Assembly (NCBI RefSeq): GCF_010686655.1
Contig: NZ_JAAGVY010000015.1
Location: 21,809 to 85,808, forward strand
Direction of reading: 5' to 3'
Length of the DNA: 64,000 bases
DNA from: Cryomorpha ignava
Lineage (GTDB): Bacteria; Bacteroidota; Bacteroidia; Flavobacteriales_D; Cryomorphaceae
Shown: in pieces, positions 1 to 8,920 of the stretch
Position numbering within the stretch: the first letter of the stretch is position 1
Layout: each line of letters starts with the position of its first letter
Notes under the pieces: generated by a model
Told to the model about the DNA's origin: nothing
Seen by the model: only the letters and a program-made list of their open reading frames with translations
Databases searched by the model: none
Translations under genes and position numbers: made by a program

Positions 1-2
1 TA

Positions 3-815
3 AGCGGTCGGTATTTATCAAGTGAAGATGTTCGTTCAAAAAGAAAACTGGCCGTAATAGGCAAAGATGTTCAGAAGGATTTGTTCCCTAACGAAGACCC
101 AATTGGCAAGTACATCCAAATTTTCGGTATTCCTTTTAAGGTCATTGGGGTTTTTGAAGATACCGGTAGCGATAGCGAAATGCGCTATATATATGTACCA
201 ATTACAATTGGTCAGCAAATTTTTGGCGCTGGCGATGATATCAATATGTTTATGGTTACCACGGGTACTTTGCCACTTGTGCAGACCATTAAGATGAGCG
301 AAGAGATTGAAGACTTGCTCAAGCGAAAGCATACGGTTGCACCAGATGATGATGCCGCTATCTATGTGCGAAACAACAATCAAGAGTTTAAACAAATTTC
401 GGATATTATGTTGGGAGTCAAGGTGTTTGTGTGGATAATTGGAATTTTCACAATAATAGCAGGCATAGTTGGGGTGAGCAATATTATGAGCGTGGTAGTA
501 AAAGAGCGCACCAAAGAAATTGGCGTTAGAAAAGCTCTGGGAGCTACCCCCGCATCTGTAATTGGTCTTATCTTGCAAGAATCTATTTTTGTAACCGCTG
601 TAGCCGGATATCTCGGCTTGCTGCTCGGCGTTTTTACTATAGAAGGTATGGCTGCCCTTATCGGGAAACAAGAAATGTTTGAGCGACCCGAGGTGAATTT
701 TAATGTGGCCATTGCTACTTTAATTATTATGGTAGCTGCAGGAGCTTTTGCAGGATTTTTTCCTGCATTGCGCGCAGCTCGTATCAAACCCGTTGTAGCA
801 CTTAGAGACGAATAG
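3..815 (+). CDS. MacB-type ABC transporter permease (5' end outside window)
   Basis: This is the C-terminal 270 residues of an ABC exporter permease. The reading frame is open from base 3, so the true start lies upstream of the window. The visible part holds the end of the periplasmic MacB-PCD domain (motif NEDPIGKYI, shared with the next gene) and then the FtsX domain with three membrane segments. The cytoplasmic coupling motif VKERTKEIGVRKALGAT sits between the first two segments. The end ARIKPVVALRDE is typical of the family. It is followed after two bases by a second, related permease and then an adaptor, so the three form one operon for a tripartite efflux or lipoprotein-type exporter. 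The ATPase is not in the window and probably lies upstream. The substrate is unknown. Confidence 0.93.
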   Translation, partial: SGRYLSSEDVRSKRKLAVIGKDVQKDLFPNEDPIGKYIQIFGIPFKVIGVFEDTGSDSEMRYIYVPITIGQQIFGAGDDINMFMVTTGTLPLVQTIKMSEEIEDLLKRKHTVAPDDDAAIYVRNNNQEFKQISDIMLGVKVFVWIIGIFTIIAGIVGVSNIMSVVVKERTKEIGVRKALGATPASVIGLILQESIFVTAVAGYLGLLLGVFTIEGMAALIGKQEMFERPEVNFNVAIATLIIMVAAGAFAGFFPALRAARIKPVVALRDE

Positions 816-817
816 CC

Positions 818-2068
818 ATGTTTGACAGAGATAAATGGGCAGAGGTATTTCAGGTGTTGGGAAAAAATCCCTTTCGCACAGCCGCCACCGCTTTTGGGGT
901 AATGTGGGGAATAATGATGCTTATTGTGATGATGGGCTCGGGCAATGGATTGCAAAATGGAGTAGAAGCTAATTTTAATCGGGTTACAAACAGTATGTTT
1001 CTCTGGTCGCGATCTACCACTATGCCTTATAAAGGCTTTAAGCGTGGTAGATCCATCGACTTGGAAATGTCCGATGTAGAATATCTAAAGAGCAACGTAC
1101 CCGATATTGATATTATTTCTCCCAGAACCCAGTTGGGTGGCTACCGGGGAAACAACAATGTAAATCGCGGTGTTAAAACTGGCGCTTATACCGTTTTTGG
1201 TGATACACCAGATTACATCAAGATAGAACCACGCCCTATTACCAATGGCCGATTTCTTAATTGGGGCGATTTGGAAGCCGGGCGTAAAGTCTGCGTAATA
1301 GGCGAGCGCGTCTATGCCGAGCTATTTGATAAAGGAGAAGATCCCATTGGCAAATACATTGAAATTAGCGGTGTGAATTTTCAGGTGGTTGGGGTCTACA
1401 AATCTACATTTACCGGTGAGCGTGCCGAAGAGGATACCAAGGCAATTTTTACTCCTATTTCTACTTTTCAAAAGGCTTTTAATTGGGGTACGACTGTAGG
1501 CTGGCTAAGTATTACTACAAAGCAAAATAAGGAAGTGGAAGTAATGGGCATCGAGATAGTCGAAAAATTAAAGGCGCGGCATAAGGTTAATCCTGTAGAT
1601 GAACGAGCCTTTGGCTATTTCAATATGCAGGAAAAGTTTAATCAAATGACCGGCATTTTTACCGGCATTCGTGCACTGTCCTGGTTTGTAGGAATTCTTA
1701 CACTCTTCGCCGGCATTATTGGTGTAAGTAACATTATGCTGGTTATTATTAAAGAACGAACAAACGAGCTCGGCGTTCGAAAGGCGCTCGGAGCAACGCC
1801 TTGGAATATTATTTCGCAAATTTTGCTCGAATCACTTTTTTTGACCGCTATCGCCGGATTTCTCGGCGTGATTGTAGGTGTATGGCTTCTCGAAGGGGTG
1901 AGTGCCATGCTCGAAGGTAGCTCGGGCGCATTTAGAAATCCCGGCGTTAATTTTACCGTTTTATTTTCGGCATTAACTGTTTTGATCGTGTGCGGTGGAT
2001 TGGCCGGGATGCTTCCCGCCATTCGCGCTGTGCGCATAAAACCCGTAGAAGCCTTGCGGACTGAATAA
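818..2068 (+). CDS. MacB-type ABC transporter permease
   Basis: A 416-residue permease with one N-terminal membrane segment (about residues 20-42), a MacB-PCD periplasmic domain (about 45-250) and a C-terminal FtsX domain with three membrane segments. The motifs GEDPIGKYI and IKERTNELGVRKALGAT match the preceding gene, so the two are paralogues that probably form a heterodimer. The ATG lies two bases after the upstream stop codon, and the adaptor gene follows. Members of this family do not pump through the membrane themselves. They couple ATP hydrolysis to movements of the periplasmic domain that push substrates outward. The substrate here is not predictable. Confidence 0.95.
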   Translation: MFDRDKWAEVFQVLGKNPFRTAATAFGVMWGIMMLIVMMGSGNGLQNGVEANFNRVTNSMFLWSRSTTMPYKGFKRGRSIDLEMSDVEYLKSNVPDIDIISPRTQLGGYRGNNNVNRGVKTGAYTVFGDTPDYIKIEPRPITNGRFLNWGDLEAGRKVCVIGERVYAELFDKGEDPIGKYIEISGVNFQVVGVYKSTFTGERAEEDTKAIFTPISTFQKAFNWGTTVGWLSITTKQNKEVEVMGIEIVEKLKARHKVNPVDERAFGYFNMQEKFNQMTGIFTGIRALSWFVGILTLFAGIIGVSNIMLVIIKERTNELGVRKALGATPWNIISQILLESLFLTAIAGFLGVIVGVWLLEGVSAMLEGSSGAFRNPGVNFTVLFSALTVLIVCGGLAGMLPAIRAVRIKPVEALRTE

Positions 2069-2092
2069 TATTTGAAACACAAATTACCAACC

Positions 2093-3193
2093 ATGAAAAA
2101 AGTCATTTTTATCATTGTCTCTTTATTAATTGTCGGCTTGCTGGCGTGGACACTGTATTATGTATATCAAAAATCGCAGGAAAAAGCGATTTCTTTTGAG
2201 ACCGAAGAACCCTATTACACCGATATTATTCAAAAAACAGTAGCTACTGGCTCTGTCGTTCCCAGAAGGGAGATAGACATTAAGCCCGTTGTTTCCGGAA
2301 TAATCGACCAGCTTTTGGTAGAGCCAGGAATGCAGGTGAAGGAAGGCGATGTGCTTGCGCGGATAAAAGTAATTCCCGACATGGTATCGCTTAACAATGC
2401 CGAAAATCGGGTTGACCGAGCAAAGATTGCACGTGACAATGCAATTGTTGATTTCACTCGAAATCAAACTCTTTTTGATCAAGGTGTAATTTCCAAAGCC
2501 GATTTCCAACCTTTTCAACTTGCCAAGAAAAATGCCGAAACGGAACTGGAAGGAGCTGAAGATAATCTCCGCATTATTCGCGAAGGTGCTTCCAAAAAGA
2601 ATAGCGCTACCGCAAATACCCTGGTGCGAAGTACAATTACTGGAATGGTTCTGGCAGTGCCAATCGAAATTGGCAATTCGGTAATCGAAGTCAATAACTT
2701 CAACGAAGGAACTACCATCGCTACAATTGCAGATATGAGCGATTTGATTTTTGAGGGAAAAGTAGATGAGTCTGAAGTTGGGAAAATCAAAGAGGGAATG
2801 GATTTGATTTTGACCATTGGCGCCATTGAAAATTTAGATTTCAATGCCGTTTTGGAATACATTTCGCCCAAAGGCATAGAAGAAAATGGAGCGATTCAAT
2901 TCGAAATCAAGGCGGCCGTAAATGCGAAATCAGATCAGTTTATTCGTGCCGGCTATTCGGCCAATGCCAATGTGGTTTTGGCGCGAAGAGATAGTGTTTT
3001 GGCAATAAACGAAGGGTTGGTGCAGTACGAAAACGAAACAGACACTTACGTAGATGTAAAAACGGGCGAGCAAACTTACGATAGACGCAAAGTGGAATTA
3101 GGCCTTAGCGATGGAATAAAAGTGCAGGTGCTTTCGGGAGTTGGCGCAGGAGATGCCATTAAGGTGTGGAATCAACCAATAACTGAAGAGTAA
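2093..3193 (+). CDS. HlyD/MacA-type periplasmic adaptor of an efflux pump
   Basis: A membrane fusion protein of 366 residues. It has an N-terminal signal-anchor (MKKVIFIIVSLLIVGLLAW), a barrel-sandwich lipoyl half (GSVVPRREIDIKPVVSG), a coiled-coil hairpin (about residues 90-165) and a C-terminal beta-barrel. It would bridge the two upstream permeases to a TolC-type outer membrane channel, which is not in this window. The frame extends upstream to a TTG at 2072, but the ATG at 2093 directly precedes the signal-anchor and is preferred. It is the last gene of the efflux operon unless the lipoprotein gene three bases downstream is co-transcribed. Confidence 0.93.
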   Translation: MKKVIFIIVSLLIVGLLAWTLYYVYQKSQEKAISFETEEPYYTDIIQKTVATGSVVPRREIDIKPVVSGIIDQLLVEPGMQVKEGDVLARIKVIPDMVSLNNAENRVDRAKIARDNAIVDFTRNQTLFDQGVISKADFQPFQLAKKNAETELEGAEDNLRIIREGASKKNSATANTLVRSTITGMVLAVPIEIGNSVIEVNNFNEGTTIATIADMSDLIFEGKVDESEVGKIKEGMDLILTIGAIENLDFNAVLEYISPKGIEENGAIQFEIKAAVNAKSDQFIRAGYSANANVVLARRDSVLAINEGLVQYENETDTYVDVKTGEQTYDRRKVELGLSDGIKVQVLSGVGAGDAIKVWNQPITEE

Positions 3194-3195
3194 AA

Positions 3196-4302
3196 ATGAT
3201 TCATCACCTGCTCTCAATTCTTGTTGGCTTTTCACTTTTCGCTTGTACTAATCATCCTTCCGAAAAATTTGAAAATCCCGATTTTCAAAAACTTCAAATC
3301 GATTATGCCCAAGGTTTGCGAATTTGGAAAAAAGGAGACGAATACCGAGTAGAAATTAGGAACCCACGCGACACAAGTGAAGGCGTGAAATCTTATTTTT
3401 TCACCATTAAAAATATCGATAACAAAAGCGATTCTATTTCAATCCCGGTAAAAACTGCTGCCCTCAATAGCACCACATTTATTGCGTATTTCGATAAACT
3501 TGGCGAAGCCGGTTTGGTTACCGGAGTAACCTTTGCTGATAGAATGATGAATGAAAACCTGCTCAATCAGGTCGCTCAAGGAAAAACCATTGAGTTGATC
3601 TCGGCTGGTGAGCTTGATTTTGAAAAGGTTCTGTCACTTGATCCCGATGTATTTATGGTGTACAGCTATGGCGACAGTGACTTTAGCAGAATAGAAAAAC
3701 AGGGGATTCCAGTTGTGCTTAACATGGAGTATCTCGAAACCCATCCACTTGGCCGCGCAGAATGGATAAAGCTGGCGGGAATTCTTACTGGAAAAGCGCA
3801 GGAAGCTGACAGCATTTTTAAATCAATAGAAAACCGTTACCGCGATTTGCAAACAAAAGTTGAAGGAAGCTTATCTTCTCCTTCGGTTTTTACCGGAAGC
3901 AGATACAGCGACATTTGGTATGCGCCAGGCAGCGAAAGCTATATTGCCAGTTATATTCGCGATGCTGGAGGTAGCTATGTCTTCAATAATCTGGAAGGAG
4001 CCGGAAGTCATGAAATTGATTATGAAGTGGCACTAAAAGCCATTTCTGACGCTGATTATTGGGGAATGGTTACTTCTCAAGACGATCCGTTTACCATGCA
4101 ATCTATCCTCGAAATGGATGATTATTATGGCACATTTAAATCATTTCGCGACAGCAATATTTTCGTCTGTAATGCCGCCAAAACCGATTACTTTGGCGAT
4201 GCTGTTATGGAGCCTGATGTTATTTTGGCTGATATGATAGCTATTTTACACCCTGATGTTTTGCCAAATTATGTGGGGAAGTATTTTAGGAGGGTGGAGT
4301 AG
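3196..4302 (+). CDS. Periplasmic binding lipoprotein of a FecCD/BtuF-type importer
   Basis: A 368-residue substrate-binding protein of the TroA/BtuF/FhuD class. It begins with a lipoprotein signal ending in the lipobox LFAC, so Cys17 would be lipidated. The core (for example VTGVTFADRMMN, then LSLDPDVFMVYSYGD and VLNMEYLETHPLGRAEWIKLAGILTG) is typical of proteins that bind siderophores, haem or corrinoids. The ATG is two bases after the stop of the upstream adaptor gene, yet function links it to the permease and ATPase 300 bases downstream. No TonB-dependent receptor or riboswitch is seen next to it, so the ligand (iron chelate or cobamide) is undecided. Confidence 0.9.
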   Translation: MIHHLLSILVGFSLFACTNHPSEKFENPDFQKLQIDYAQGLRIWKKGDEYRVEIRNPRDTSEGVKSYFFTIKNIDNKSDSISIPVKTAALNSTTFIAYFDKLGEAGLVTGVTFADRMMNENLLNQVAQGKTIELISAGELDFEKVLSLDPDVFMVYSYGDSDFSRIEKQGIPVVLNMEYLETHPLGRAEWIKLAGILTGKAQEADSIFKSIENRYRDLQTKVEGSLSSPSVFTGSRYSDIWYAPGSESYIASYIRDAGGSYVFNNLEGAGSHEIDYEVALKAISDADYWGMVTSQDDPFTMQSILEMDDYYGTFKSFRDSNIFVCNAAKTDYFGDAVMEPDVILADMIAILHPDVLPNYVGKYFRRVE

Positions 4303-4608
4303 GAAGTAATAGAGATTAAAAAGAGCTCCCATCTTTATGTCATATTCATATTTGAAATTCTTTAATTATCGTAACAACACAAGCGAGACTGCGATCAAAG
4401 TTGTTTCATTGAAGCCTGCCAAGTTTACGTCCTTTCGGTTGGGTCACTTTGATTCTGAGACCTGCCAGCTGTTAAATCCTACAGTTCAACAGCTAAGAGT
4501 ATAAAGCAATAGCACAACGAAATTCTCCAATTCTAGTTTCCCTAATTTTGATTCCCTCACTTCTTAAATATCTCCTCTCCGTAAATCAGCTATGATTATA
4601 TTTGCGCA
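4303..4608. other. Intergenic stretch inside the importer locus
   Basis: About 300 bases without a convincing gene. A 7-bp hairpin (AGCTGTT at 4467-4473, AACAGCT at 4488-4494) is present, but no T-run follows it, so it is not a clear terminator. I looked for cobalamin-riboswitch landmarks and saw none. The last dozen bases carry the promoter listed separately. Confidence 0.5.
4597..4604 (+). promoter_or_regulatory. -7 promoter element TATATTTG before the permease gene
   Basis: The octamer matches the Bacteroidota -7 consensus TAnnTTTG exactly and ends four bases before the ATG at 4609. Transcription from it would start at or just after that ATG. The mRNA would then be leaderless, or translation would begin at the in-frame ATG at 4621. 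A clear -33 element is not seen. Confidence 0.5.
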
Positions 4609-5607
4609 ATGGCAAAAAAAATGCTTCCTCTTTGGATAGGTCTCACGCTAATTATGGCTGTGCTCTTTGTGGTAAGTCTGTTTTTGGGGTCAGTTCATAT
4701 TCCGGTAACTGCTATTTTTGCGCCGGATAAGCTAGCGCAAATTGATCAACATATTCTGTTTGAATCACGGTTTCCAAGAGCGATAGTTGCCTTGTTTGGT
4801 GGTTCAGCCTTGGCTCTGGCAGGGTTGTTTATGCAAACGCTTTTTCGAAATCCGCTTGCCGGACCATCGGTTCTCGGCATTACTTCTGGTGCTTCACTGG
4901 CAGTGGCTGTTTTAACGCTGGGAGTTACGGCTTCTATAATTAGCCAATACCAAATTGCCCTAGCGGCAGTAATTGGCGCTTTTGCTGTTTTGCTCATTAT
5001 TCTGGCTGTAGCCAAAAAGTTTTTTGATGTTACAGCTGTTTTAATCGTGGGTTTAATGTTGAGCTTTTTTACATCAGCCATAGTAAGTCTGTTACAATCT
5101 TTTGCTTCCGCAGATGCGATTAAAACCTTCGTGTTTTGGGGATTTGGAAGTTTTTCAGGTGTCTCTCTGGCGGATATTTATATTTTTATTTTGCCAATAA
5201 TTTTCGTTCTTATTCTCTCTCCATTTTTTATCAAACCCCTCAATGCGCTATTGCTCGGCGAAATGCACGCGGGCTCAATGGGGATAAACATAAAGTCGCT
5301 GCGCATAAAAATTATGATGGCCACAGGAATTTTAGCCGGAGTGGTAACTGCCTTTTGCGGCCCGGTGGCTTTCCTGGGATTGGCTTCTCCTCATATAGCC
5401 CGTTTTGTTTTTAAGTCTGTCGATCACCGAATCATCCTTCCAGCTACCATTTTACTCGGAGGAATTCTCGCACTAGTTTGCGATATTATTGCCCGTTTGC
5501 CGGGTAGCGACTACGCCATACCGCTCAATACAGTTTGTGCATTTATGGGTGCACCGGTAGTTATTTATCTGATCGTTGCCGGCCGAAAAAAGAAATTTCT
5601 ACTATGA
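4609..5607 (+). CDS. FecCD-family ABC importer permease
   Basis: A 332-residue inner membrane permease with about ten membrane segments. Family motifs include RFPRAIVALFGGSALALAG near the N-terminus, MQTLFRNPLAGPSVLGITSGA, and GPVAFLGLASPHIAR before the last segments. This family imports iron-siderophores, haem or vitamin B12. The stop overlaps the start of the ATPase gene (ATGA), so the two are translationally coupled. A -7 promoter element five bases upstream makes the second ATG at 4621 a possible alternative start. Confidence 0.95.
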   Translation: MAKKMLPLWIGLTLIMAVLFVVSLFLGSVHIPVTAIFAPDKLAQIDQHILFESRFPRAIVALFGGSALALAGLFMQTLFRNPLAGPSVLGITSGASLAVAVLTLGVTASIISQYQIALAAVIGAFAVLLIILAVAKKFFDVTAVLIVGLMLSFFTSAIVSLLQSFASADAIKTFVFWGFGSFSGVSLADIYIFILPIIFVLILSPFFIKPLNALLLGEMHAGSMGINIKSLRIKIMMATGILAGVVTAFCGPVAFLGLASPHIARFVFKSVDHRIILPATILLGGILALVCDIIARLPGSDYAIPLNTVCAFMGAPVVIYLIVAGRKKKFLL

Positions 5608-6383
5608 CCGCGATTCAGGCCGAAAATATTTCAATTTCCTACCATTCCAGAAAGGAGAATCGCGTAATTCTCACCGATTTTAATCTAGCTATGCAAAAAG
5701 GAGAGATGCTTGCGCTAATCGGGTCGAATGGTTCGGGAAAATCAAGCTTGCTTCGTGTGCTTTCGGGATTGCAGGAATCTAATTCCGGCAAGGTGTTTTG
5801 GAATCAGAGAGATCTTTCAGCGATTGCCCGGAGCAGTCGTCCGCGTTACCTCTCCAATCTTTTTAGCAACTATGCACGGGTGGATGGGTTTTCAGTCTTT
5901 GATCTTGTTTCTCTTGGTCGGCAGCCTTACACGGGCATTTTTGGAAAGTTAAAAGCCGAGGATGAAGGCGTAATAATTGAATCGCTTGAAAAAGTCGGGA
6001 TGTCTGCCTTCTGGAAAAGCCCAATTGGTACCCTTAGCGATGGCGAATTTAGAAAGGTGATGCTCGCAAAAATGCTCGCGCAAAATGCGCCCGTAATGAT
6101 TCTCGATGAACCAACGACTCACCTGGACTTGCCAAGCGGCATTGAGTTTTTAAAATTGCTCAAAAAGCTTGCGCGCGACGAACAAAAAACCATTCTATTG
6201 AGTTCTCACAATATATCGTTGGTTTTTAAAATGGTCGATAAAATTGTTCTGCTCAATGATTCCGGAAGGTACATTTCAGGTACACCAAAAGAGGTGGCAA
6301 ACCATGAATTGATGTGTAGCTTTTTGAAAACATCGGATATCTATTTTGAAAACGAGAATCTCATTTTTAATCCAAAACTATGA
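5604..6383 (+). CDS. ATP-binding protein of the FecCD-type importer
   Basis: A 259-residue ABC ATPase with Walker A GSNGSGKSS, signature LSDGE, Walker B VMILDEPTTHLDL and the H-loop SSHN. The open frame extends further upstream inside the permease gene, but the ATG at 5604 overlaps the permease stop as ATGA and gives the normal family N-terminus (MTAIQAENISISY), so it is preferred. With the permease and the lipoprotein it makes a complete BtuCDF/FhuBCD-like importer. It overlaps the next gene by four bases, again as ATGA. Confidence 0.95.
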   Translation: MTAIQAENISISYHSRKENRVILTDFNLAMQKGEMLALIGSNGSGKSSLLRVLSGLQESNSGKVFWNQRDLSAIARSSRPRYLSNLFSNYARVDGFSVFDLVSLGRQPYTGIFGKLKAEDEGVIIESLEKVGMSAFWKSPIGTLSDGEFRKVMLAKMLAQNAPVMILDEPTTHLDLPSGIEFLKLLKKLARDEQKTILLSSHNISLVFKMVDKIVLLNDSGRYISGTPKEVANHELMCSFLKTSDIYFENENLIFNPKL

Positions 6384-7177
6384 AAGTCAGTATAATCGGA
6401 TTGGGCTGGTACGGAAAGCCACTGGCTGAAAAATTATCTGCTTCTTATAAAGTGGTTGGAACAAAATCATCACGAGATGGAGTATCGAGCTGGGATGTTG
6501 ATTCTGTTTCGGCACATTATCTCAATTTGAATGAAGAACTGGATTATGCTCAATTAAAACCGGTTTTTGATGTTGATGTATTGATTTTAAATATTCCACC
6601 TTCAGCTGCAAAAACTACGGCGTATTCATATCAGATGATGAAAATTCTTGAAGGAATTAAAAAGTTCGATCTAAAACACCTCATTTTTATTTCGTCAACA
6701 GGAGTCTTTGGCGAGCATCAGATTAATGCTGATGAAGACACGATTCCAGAACCAACCCGCGGAAATGGAGAAGTTCTTAAGCGCGCAGAGAATTATCTGG
6801 CCGAAAATTTTGCCGGAAGGCTAAGCATTATTCGCCCGGGCGGCTTAGTTGGTGGGGAAAGGCATCCCGCAAAATATCTTGCCGGGAGAGAAAATGTATC
6901 CGGAAAAAATCACCCGGTAAATCTGGTGCACCGAAAGGATTTTATTGCGCTTACTCAATTTCTTATCGAGAATAAAACCAATCGTTCGTGCTTTCACGCT
7001 ATAGCGTCTAAACATCCATTAAAAAAGGAGTTTTATATCGCTGCCGCGGAAAAAATGGGATTGAAAAAGCCGGAGTTTGATGAAGGAGATATGAGTGGCG
7101 GAAAATTAATTCTAGGTGATAAAACACAAGCCGAGACAATTGATTTTGAGTTTAATGATCCGTTTGAGATGGCCTAA
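6380..7177 (+). CDS. NAD(P)-binding Rossmann protein (YeeZ-like epimerase/dehydratase family)
   Basis: A 265-residue protein with the nucleotide-binding motif GLGWYGKPLA at the N-terminus and an extended-SDR core (FISSTGVFG, then LSIIRPGGLVGGERHPAKYLAGRENV). It resembles the YeeZ/SDR-family sugar-nucleotide epimerase-like proteins. No YxxxK catalytic pair is evident at the usual place, so enzymatic activity is uncertain. It is translationally coupled to the importer ATPase (ATGA overlap), so it may act on the imported ligand. That link is inference from position only. Confidence 0.85.
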   Translation: MKVSIIGLGWYGKPLAEKLSASYKVVGTKSSRDGVSSWDVDSVSAHYLNLNEELDYAQLKPVFDVDVLILNIPPSAAKTTAYSYQMMKILEGIKKFDLKHLIFISSTGVFGEHQINADEDTIPEPTRGNGEVLKRAENYLAENFAGRLSIIRPGGLVGGERHPAKYLAGRENVSGKNHPVNLVHRKDFIALTQFLIENKTNRSCFHAIASKHPLKKEFYIAAAEKMGLKKPEFDEGDMSGGKLILGDKTQAETIDFEFNDPFEMA

Positions 7178-7226
7178 ATAAATGTCACTTTAGCAGTCGC
7201 TCTAGTTTACCGCGCTTTCGAGCGTG

Positions 7227-7249
7227 GCGTCTCTCGAGGGACGCTTTTT
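7227..7249 (+). terminator. Rho-independent terminator after the importer operon
   Basis: GCGTCTC and GGGACGC form a seven-pair stem (one G-T pair) around a TCGA loop at 7227-7244. TTTTT follows at once. It sits 50 bases after the stop of the SDR gene. Confidence 0.75.
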
Positions 7250-7400
7250 CCGGTATCCTGCCGGGCTATTAATGAGACGATTTCATTTCTCACTAAGCTC
7301 TTTAATACAATAACTTTTGTCTCAAGCAACCCCGAATATTTCGGGATTAGAGACGGAACGCCAGACAAATCATCCGGTGCGGGACTCGACCAATAGAAAA

Positions 7401-8348
7401 CTAAAACCGTCCTGGTAATAGCTTAGCTAATTCGTTTTTTTCTCTTTCTAGCTTTTTCAAAAACGCCTTTGATTCTTCACTGCCGGCATTCTCTATTTTA
7501 TGATCTGCCATCGCTTTCCATTTCTTAATTCTCGCCATCAAGGGAAATGCATTTTGTGAAATAAGCGCTTCGCTAAATTTCTCCCGAATAAGGTGAATAC
7601 CTAGCTCATTCAAATGGATAAAATCATCTTGTCGATAAAATCGATAATCCCGCAACTCGTCCATTACAAATTCAAAAATAGGAAGATACTTTGTGTTGGG
7701 ATATTTATTTTCAAGCATCTCACAGAGTCTGATCAATCGGGCCTTAGATCGATTGTTGTCTGTAGCTCCATGGCGCAAATGCCTGATAGGTGAAACGGTT
7801 AAAATGATTTTAAGATCTGGATTTATGCTCAGAAGTTTTTCGAATGCCTCATCAAGCGCGTTTAGCATGTCGTCTTCTTTAAGCATACGCTTTAAAAAAT
7901 CAAAAGAAGGTAAATGGTGACAATTATTTACAATTTGCCCATTCGATTTATTCTCAAATGCAATTGAGGTTCCGAATGTGAGAAATAAAAAGGAGCTTGC
8001 ACGAAGCGCTATTCCAAGCCCCTGAATAGCATTATTTATTTGCTTCGCAGCGATCTTTGCATCCACATTTTTAAAGAAACTGTGAAAGTCGGGATGCACA
8101 TAGGTTTCACGACTTTTGAGAAGCTCTGATTCTGAAATGAGTTCACCTTCAAGACTTCTGGAAATATGTCTTGCGATGCTGACTGGATTATAAGTGATGC
8201 CGCAAATATTACTTTGTACATCAAATTTCATTTCTTTCAACCAGCCGCCTATGTTTTCAGAAAAGCAGCTGCCCATAAAGACACATTCAGTATGGTAATC
8301 TACTTTCGATTCAAAAACAGAAAAGGCTATTTTGGTAAAAATTTCCAC
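7401..8348 (-). CDS. GSCFA-domain protein
   Basis: A 315-residue protein of the GSCFA family, common in Bacteroidota. The name-giving motif is at residues 26-31 (MGSCFSENIG) and is followed by the usual NPVSIARHI. Later motifs such as ILTVSPIRHLRHGATDNNRSKA and HLNELG resemble the SGNH/GDSL hydrolase layout (catalytic Ser in GSCFS, Asp/His near the C-terminus). It may therefore be an esterase or acyl hydrolase acting on a glycan; this is inference. The start codon is GTG at 8346-8348, chosen because it gives the standard N-terminus. Transcribed alone. Confidence 0.88.
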   Translation of the reverse strand: MEIFTKIAFSVFESKVDYHTECVFMGSCFSENIGGWLKEMKFDVQSNICGITYNPVSIARHISRSLEGELISESELLKSRETYVHPDFHSFFKNVDAKIAAKQINNAIQGLGIALRASSFLFLTFGTSIAFENKSNGQIVNNCHHLPSFDFLKRMLKEDDMLNALDEAFEKLLSINPDLKIILTVSPIRHLRHGATDNNRSKARLIRLCEMLENKYPNTKYLPIFEFVMDELRDYRFYRQDDFIHLNELGIHLIREKFSEALISQNAFPLMARIKKWKAMADHKIENAGSEESKAFLKKLEREKNELAKLLPGRF

Positions 8349-8363
8349 AGCCCAAAATAAACT

Positions 8364-8394
8364 AAAAATCCGCTATCTAAGACGGCGGATTTTT
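8364..8394 (-). terminator. Terminator hairpin between the GSCFA and TonB-C-like genes
   Basis: A perfect ten-pair stem (AAAAATCCGC with GCGGATTTTT) flanks an 11-base loop. The T-tracts on both strands make it able to work in both directions. On the minus strand it lies 20 bases after the stop of the 8415-8747 gene, which it would terminate. Confidence 0.75.
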
Positions 8395-8414
8395 ATTTTT
8401 AATTTGGTTGAGAA

Positions 8415-8747
8415 TTACAATTCTTCGTATCGAAAAGTGAATTTAGCAAAGTGCATACCACTTGACTTTCGCGGGTCAAGTCTTAGCTGTTCCAATTGAT
8501 CTCGAACATATTTCCCTAGTTCATCGTGTGAGGCGTTCATCTCTTTCACCTGCACATATCCCATGTCGCTTACTTCAAATTGCACCATAACAACTCCTTG
8601 TAGCTGGTTTTTCATGGCGAATTTTGGGTAAGAGATTTCCTTTCTAATGAGCTTTTGCATCTCACTTCCGGGATTTGATCCTGCATGAGCTGAAAAGTTT
8701 AATAAAATGATAAGTACTGTTAAAATAAGCGTACTCAACTTTTTCAT
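8415..8747 (-). CDS. Small secreted TonB-C-like protein
   Basis: A 110-residue exported protein. A signal peptide (MKKLSTLILTVLIILLNFSAHA) is followed by an 85-residue domain with the pattern YPKFAMKNQLQGVVMVQFEV. That resembles the C-terminal domain of energy transducer TonB (YP..A....QG.V.V.F.V). No transmembrane anchor or proline-rich linker is present, so it is not a full TonB. Proteins like this are frequent orphans in Bacteroidota. The upstream frame has an earlier ATG (8774), but the signal peptide decides for 8747. Confidence 0.8.
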   Translation of the reverse strand: MKKLSTLILTVLIILLNFSAHAGSNPGSEMQKLIRKEISYPKFAMKNQLQGVVMVQFEVSDMGYVQVKEMNASHDELGKYVRDQLEQLRLDPRKSSGMHFAKFTFRYEEL

Positions 8748-8904
8748 TGTTTTCTGTTTTGATTTTCGGGGCAAAGGTGAATCTTACTGGTTATTAATAC
8801 ATGTTCCACAGTTTATTCTTCTATAAATATTGGGTTATCCAAATGTATCTAATGTGAAATCGGTGGTGCATTTTAACTAGGCAATTTTTCCGAAAGGATT
8901 ACCT

Positions 8905-8912
8905 TAGATTTG
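8905..8912 (+). promoter_or_regulatory. -7 promoter element TAGATTTG
   Basis: Matches TAnnTTTG exactly, eight bases before the ATG at 8921. A T-rich -33-like tract (TTTTT, 8885-8889) lies at suitable spacing. The mRNA leader would be very short. Confidence 0.55.
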
Positions 8913-8920
8913 CAGCGGCT

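Noticed and set aside
4303..4608. Possible cobalamin riboswitch before the BtuC-like permease
   Set aside because: The hallmark conserved boxes are not present; only a small hairpin without T-run is seen.
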